Source: Microbacterium phyllosphaerae
Lineage (GTDB): Bacteria; Actinomycetota; Actinomycetes; Actinomycetales; Microbacteriaceae
NCBI RefSeq assembly: GCF_017876435.1
Contig: NZ_JAGIOA010000001.1
Span: forward strand, 2,232,001-2,296,000
Reading direction: 5' to 3'
Length of the DNA: 64,000 nt
Position numbers and translations under genes: made by a program. Below the pieces are notes generated by a model that did no database searches, was not told the origin of the DNA, and saw only the letters and a list, made by a program, of their open reading frames with translations. Below, piece after piece: positions 63,014 to 64,000 of this stretch (position 1 is its first letter; each line of letters starts with the position of its first letter).

Positions 63014-64000
63014 GTGCCGGAGAACATCTCGCTGGAAGACGCCCGTATCGAAGCCGACGGGCTGACCACTCGCATCCTCGAGGCGAAGGACGCGTACTAC
63101 GGGCGCGACACCTCCGTCGTCGACGACTTCACGTACGACGGCTGGATGCACCGGCTCGAGGAGCTCGAGCGGCTGCACCCGGAGCTGCAGGGGCAGGACT
63201 CGCCCACGCAGATGGTCGGCGCGGCCGAGGCGACGGGGCTCGCGACCATCGAGCACGCCGAGCGCATGCTGAGCCTCGACAACGTGTTCTCGATCGACGA
63301 ACTCCGCGAGTGGGCCGCGAAGACGCGAGCTGCTGCGGGGCGCGATGTCGACTGGCTCACCGAGCTCAAGATCGACGGACTCGCGATCAATCTGCGTTAC
63401 GAGAACGGACGCCTGACGTCGGCGGCCACGCGAGGAGACGGCCGCGTCGGAGAGATCGTCACCGAGAACGCCCTGCGCCTGCCCGAGATCCCCCTCGAGC
63501 TCAGCGGCGACGGGCATCCTCCGATCGTCGAGGTCCGCGGTGAGGTGTTCATCCCCGTTGCCGCCTTCGAACGGCTGAATGCCGCTCAGGCGGCTTTCCG
63601 CGACCGGGCGTATGCCGATGCGCTGGCCCGATGGGAGGCTCGGGGTGGTGCGAAGAAGCCGTTCGACGAAGAGAAGGCGCGAACGGCGGCGGCCCGACGG
63701 TTCCCCTCATTCGCCAATCCGCGGAACGCCGCGAGCGGCGGTCTTCGTCAGCAGATCGACAAGAAGGACGGCCTCGAGCTCGAAGCGGGGATGCTGCGCA
63801 TCGAGTCGCTGGCACTCTACGTGCACGGCATCGGCGCCTGGGAGAACCCGCCCGTGGCAGCGCAGAGCCAGGTGTACGACAGGCTGGCCGAGTGGGGGCT
63901 CCCCACGAGCCCGCACACGAAGGTCTGCACGAGCGTCGACGAGGTCGTGGCGTTCGTCGAGCACTTCGGTGAGCACCGCCACGACGTCGAGCACGAGCTC
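63014..64000 (+). CDS. ligA: NAD-dependent DNA ligase, 5' part (runs off the window)
   Basis: A frame opens with GTG at 63014 and stays open for 329 codons to the window edge. It encodes the N-terminus of LigA: the Ia domain (DFTYDGWMHRLEELE), MLSLDNVFSIDELREW, and the adenylation motif ELKIDGLAINLRYENG with the active-site lysine, followed by EVRGEVFIP. TAGACT (63002-63007) ends 6 nt before the GTG. LigA seals nicks during replication and repair. The OB, zinc, HhH and BRCT domains lie beyond the window. Confidence 0.93.
   Translation, partial: MPENISLEDARIEADGLTTRILEAKDAYYGRDTSVVDDFTYDGWMHRLEELERLHPELQGQDSPTQMVGAAEATGLATIEHAERMLSLDNVFSIDELREWAAKTRAAAGRDVDWLTELKIDGLAINLRYENGRLTSAATRGDGRVGEIVTENALRLPEIPLELSGDGHPPIVEVRGEVFIPVAAFERLNAAQAAFRDRAYADALARWEARGGAKKPFDEEKARTAAARRFPSFANPRNAASGGLRQQIDKKDGLELEAGMLRIESLALYVHGIGAWENPPVAAQSQVYDRLAEWGLPTSPHTKVCTSVDEVVAFVEHFGEHRHDVEHEL

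Noticed and set aside
1..64000. tRNA, rRNA, CRISPR array, insertion sequence, prophage or attachment site
   Set aside because: No cloverleaf-like sequence, regularly spaced repeat, transposase, integrase other than XerC or phage gene was seen on reading the gaps and frames.

Overview
The window is a high-GC (roughly two thirds G+C), gene-dense stretch of an actinobacterial chromosome. Protein families, gene order and codon use point to the family Microbacteriaceae, most likely Microbacterium or a close relative. This is inference from sequence features, not a database match. Almost everything is core chromosome. I see no insertion sequence, prophage, CRISPR array, rRNA or tRNA gene.

Layout. 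1-7.3 kb: a DUF3515 lipoprotein, thiL, rsmD, recG, coaD, then yceD-rpmF-rnc-mutM. 7.3-12.3 kb (minus strand): an ABC exporter pair, two tandem two-domain GNAT acetyltransferases, a small unknown protein and a 34-residue leader-type ORF with a clear promoter. 12.4-22.6 kb: smc, ftsY, a DUF2004 protein, lipB-lipA, a TetR regulator, a membrane protein coupled to an ECF sigma factor, and ffh. 22.6-30.9 kb, an accessory-looking block between ffh and rpsP: EamA exporter and divergent LysR, the glpD-glpF-glpK glycerol operon with a divergent SorC-type regulator, and a carboxylate-amine ligase. 31-45 kb: rpsP-khpA-rimM-trmD, histidine phosphatase, methyltransferase, map, rplS, lepB-rnhB, DUF2469, yraN-comM-dprA, xerC, an M23 peptidase, rpsB-tsf. 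45-51 kb: pyrH-frr-cdsA-DivIVA-like protein, a secreted muralytic-like protein, a small zinc protein, a hydrolase and an AI-2E-type permease. 51-54 kb: an unusual membrane protein coupled to a thioredoxin-TPR co-chaperone. 54-60.6 kb (minus): glgX and glgE-glgB of alpha-glucan metabolism. 60.7-64 kb: cysteine desulfurase, mnmA and the 5' part of ligA.

Two themes stand out. First, gene starts are compact. About eighteen genes have a TANNNT-like -10 hexamer ending 6-7 nt before the start codon, so the mRNA should begin at or next to the start codon (leaderless). Ribosomal protein genes and the glp genes instead have longer leaders or clear Shine-Dalgarno sites. Second, there are several precise symmetric elements: a perfect 34-bp palindrome inside the start of rnc (a candidate RNase III autoregulation hairpin), a 14-bp palindrome between glpD and the SorC regulator, an inverted repeat abutting the yraN start, and a strong terminator hairpin lying inside the lysR reading frame.
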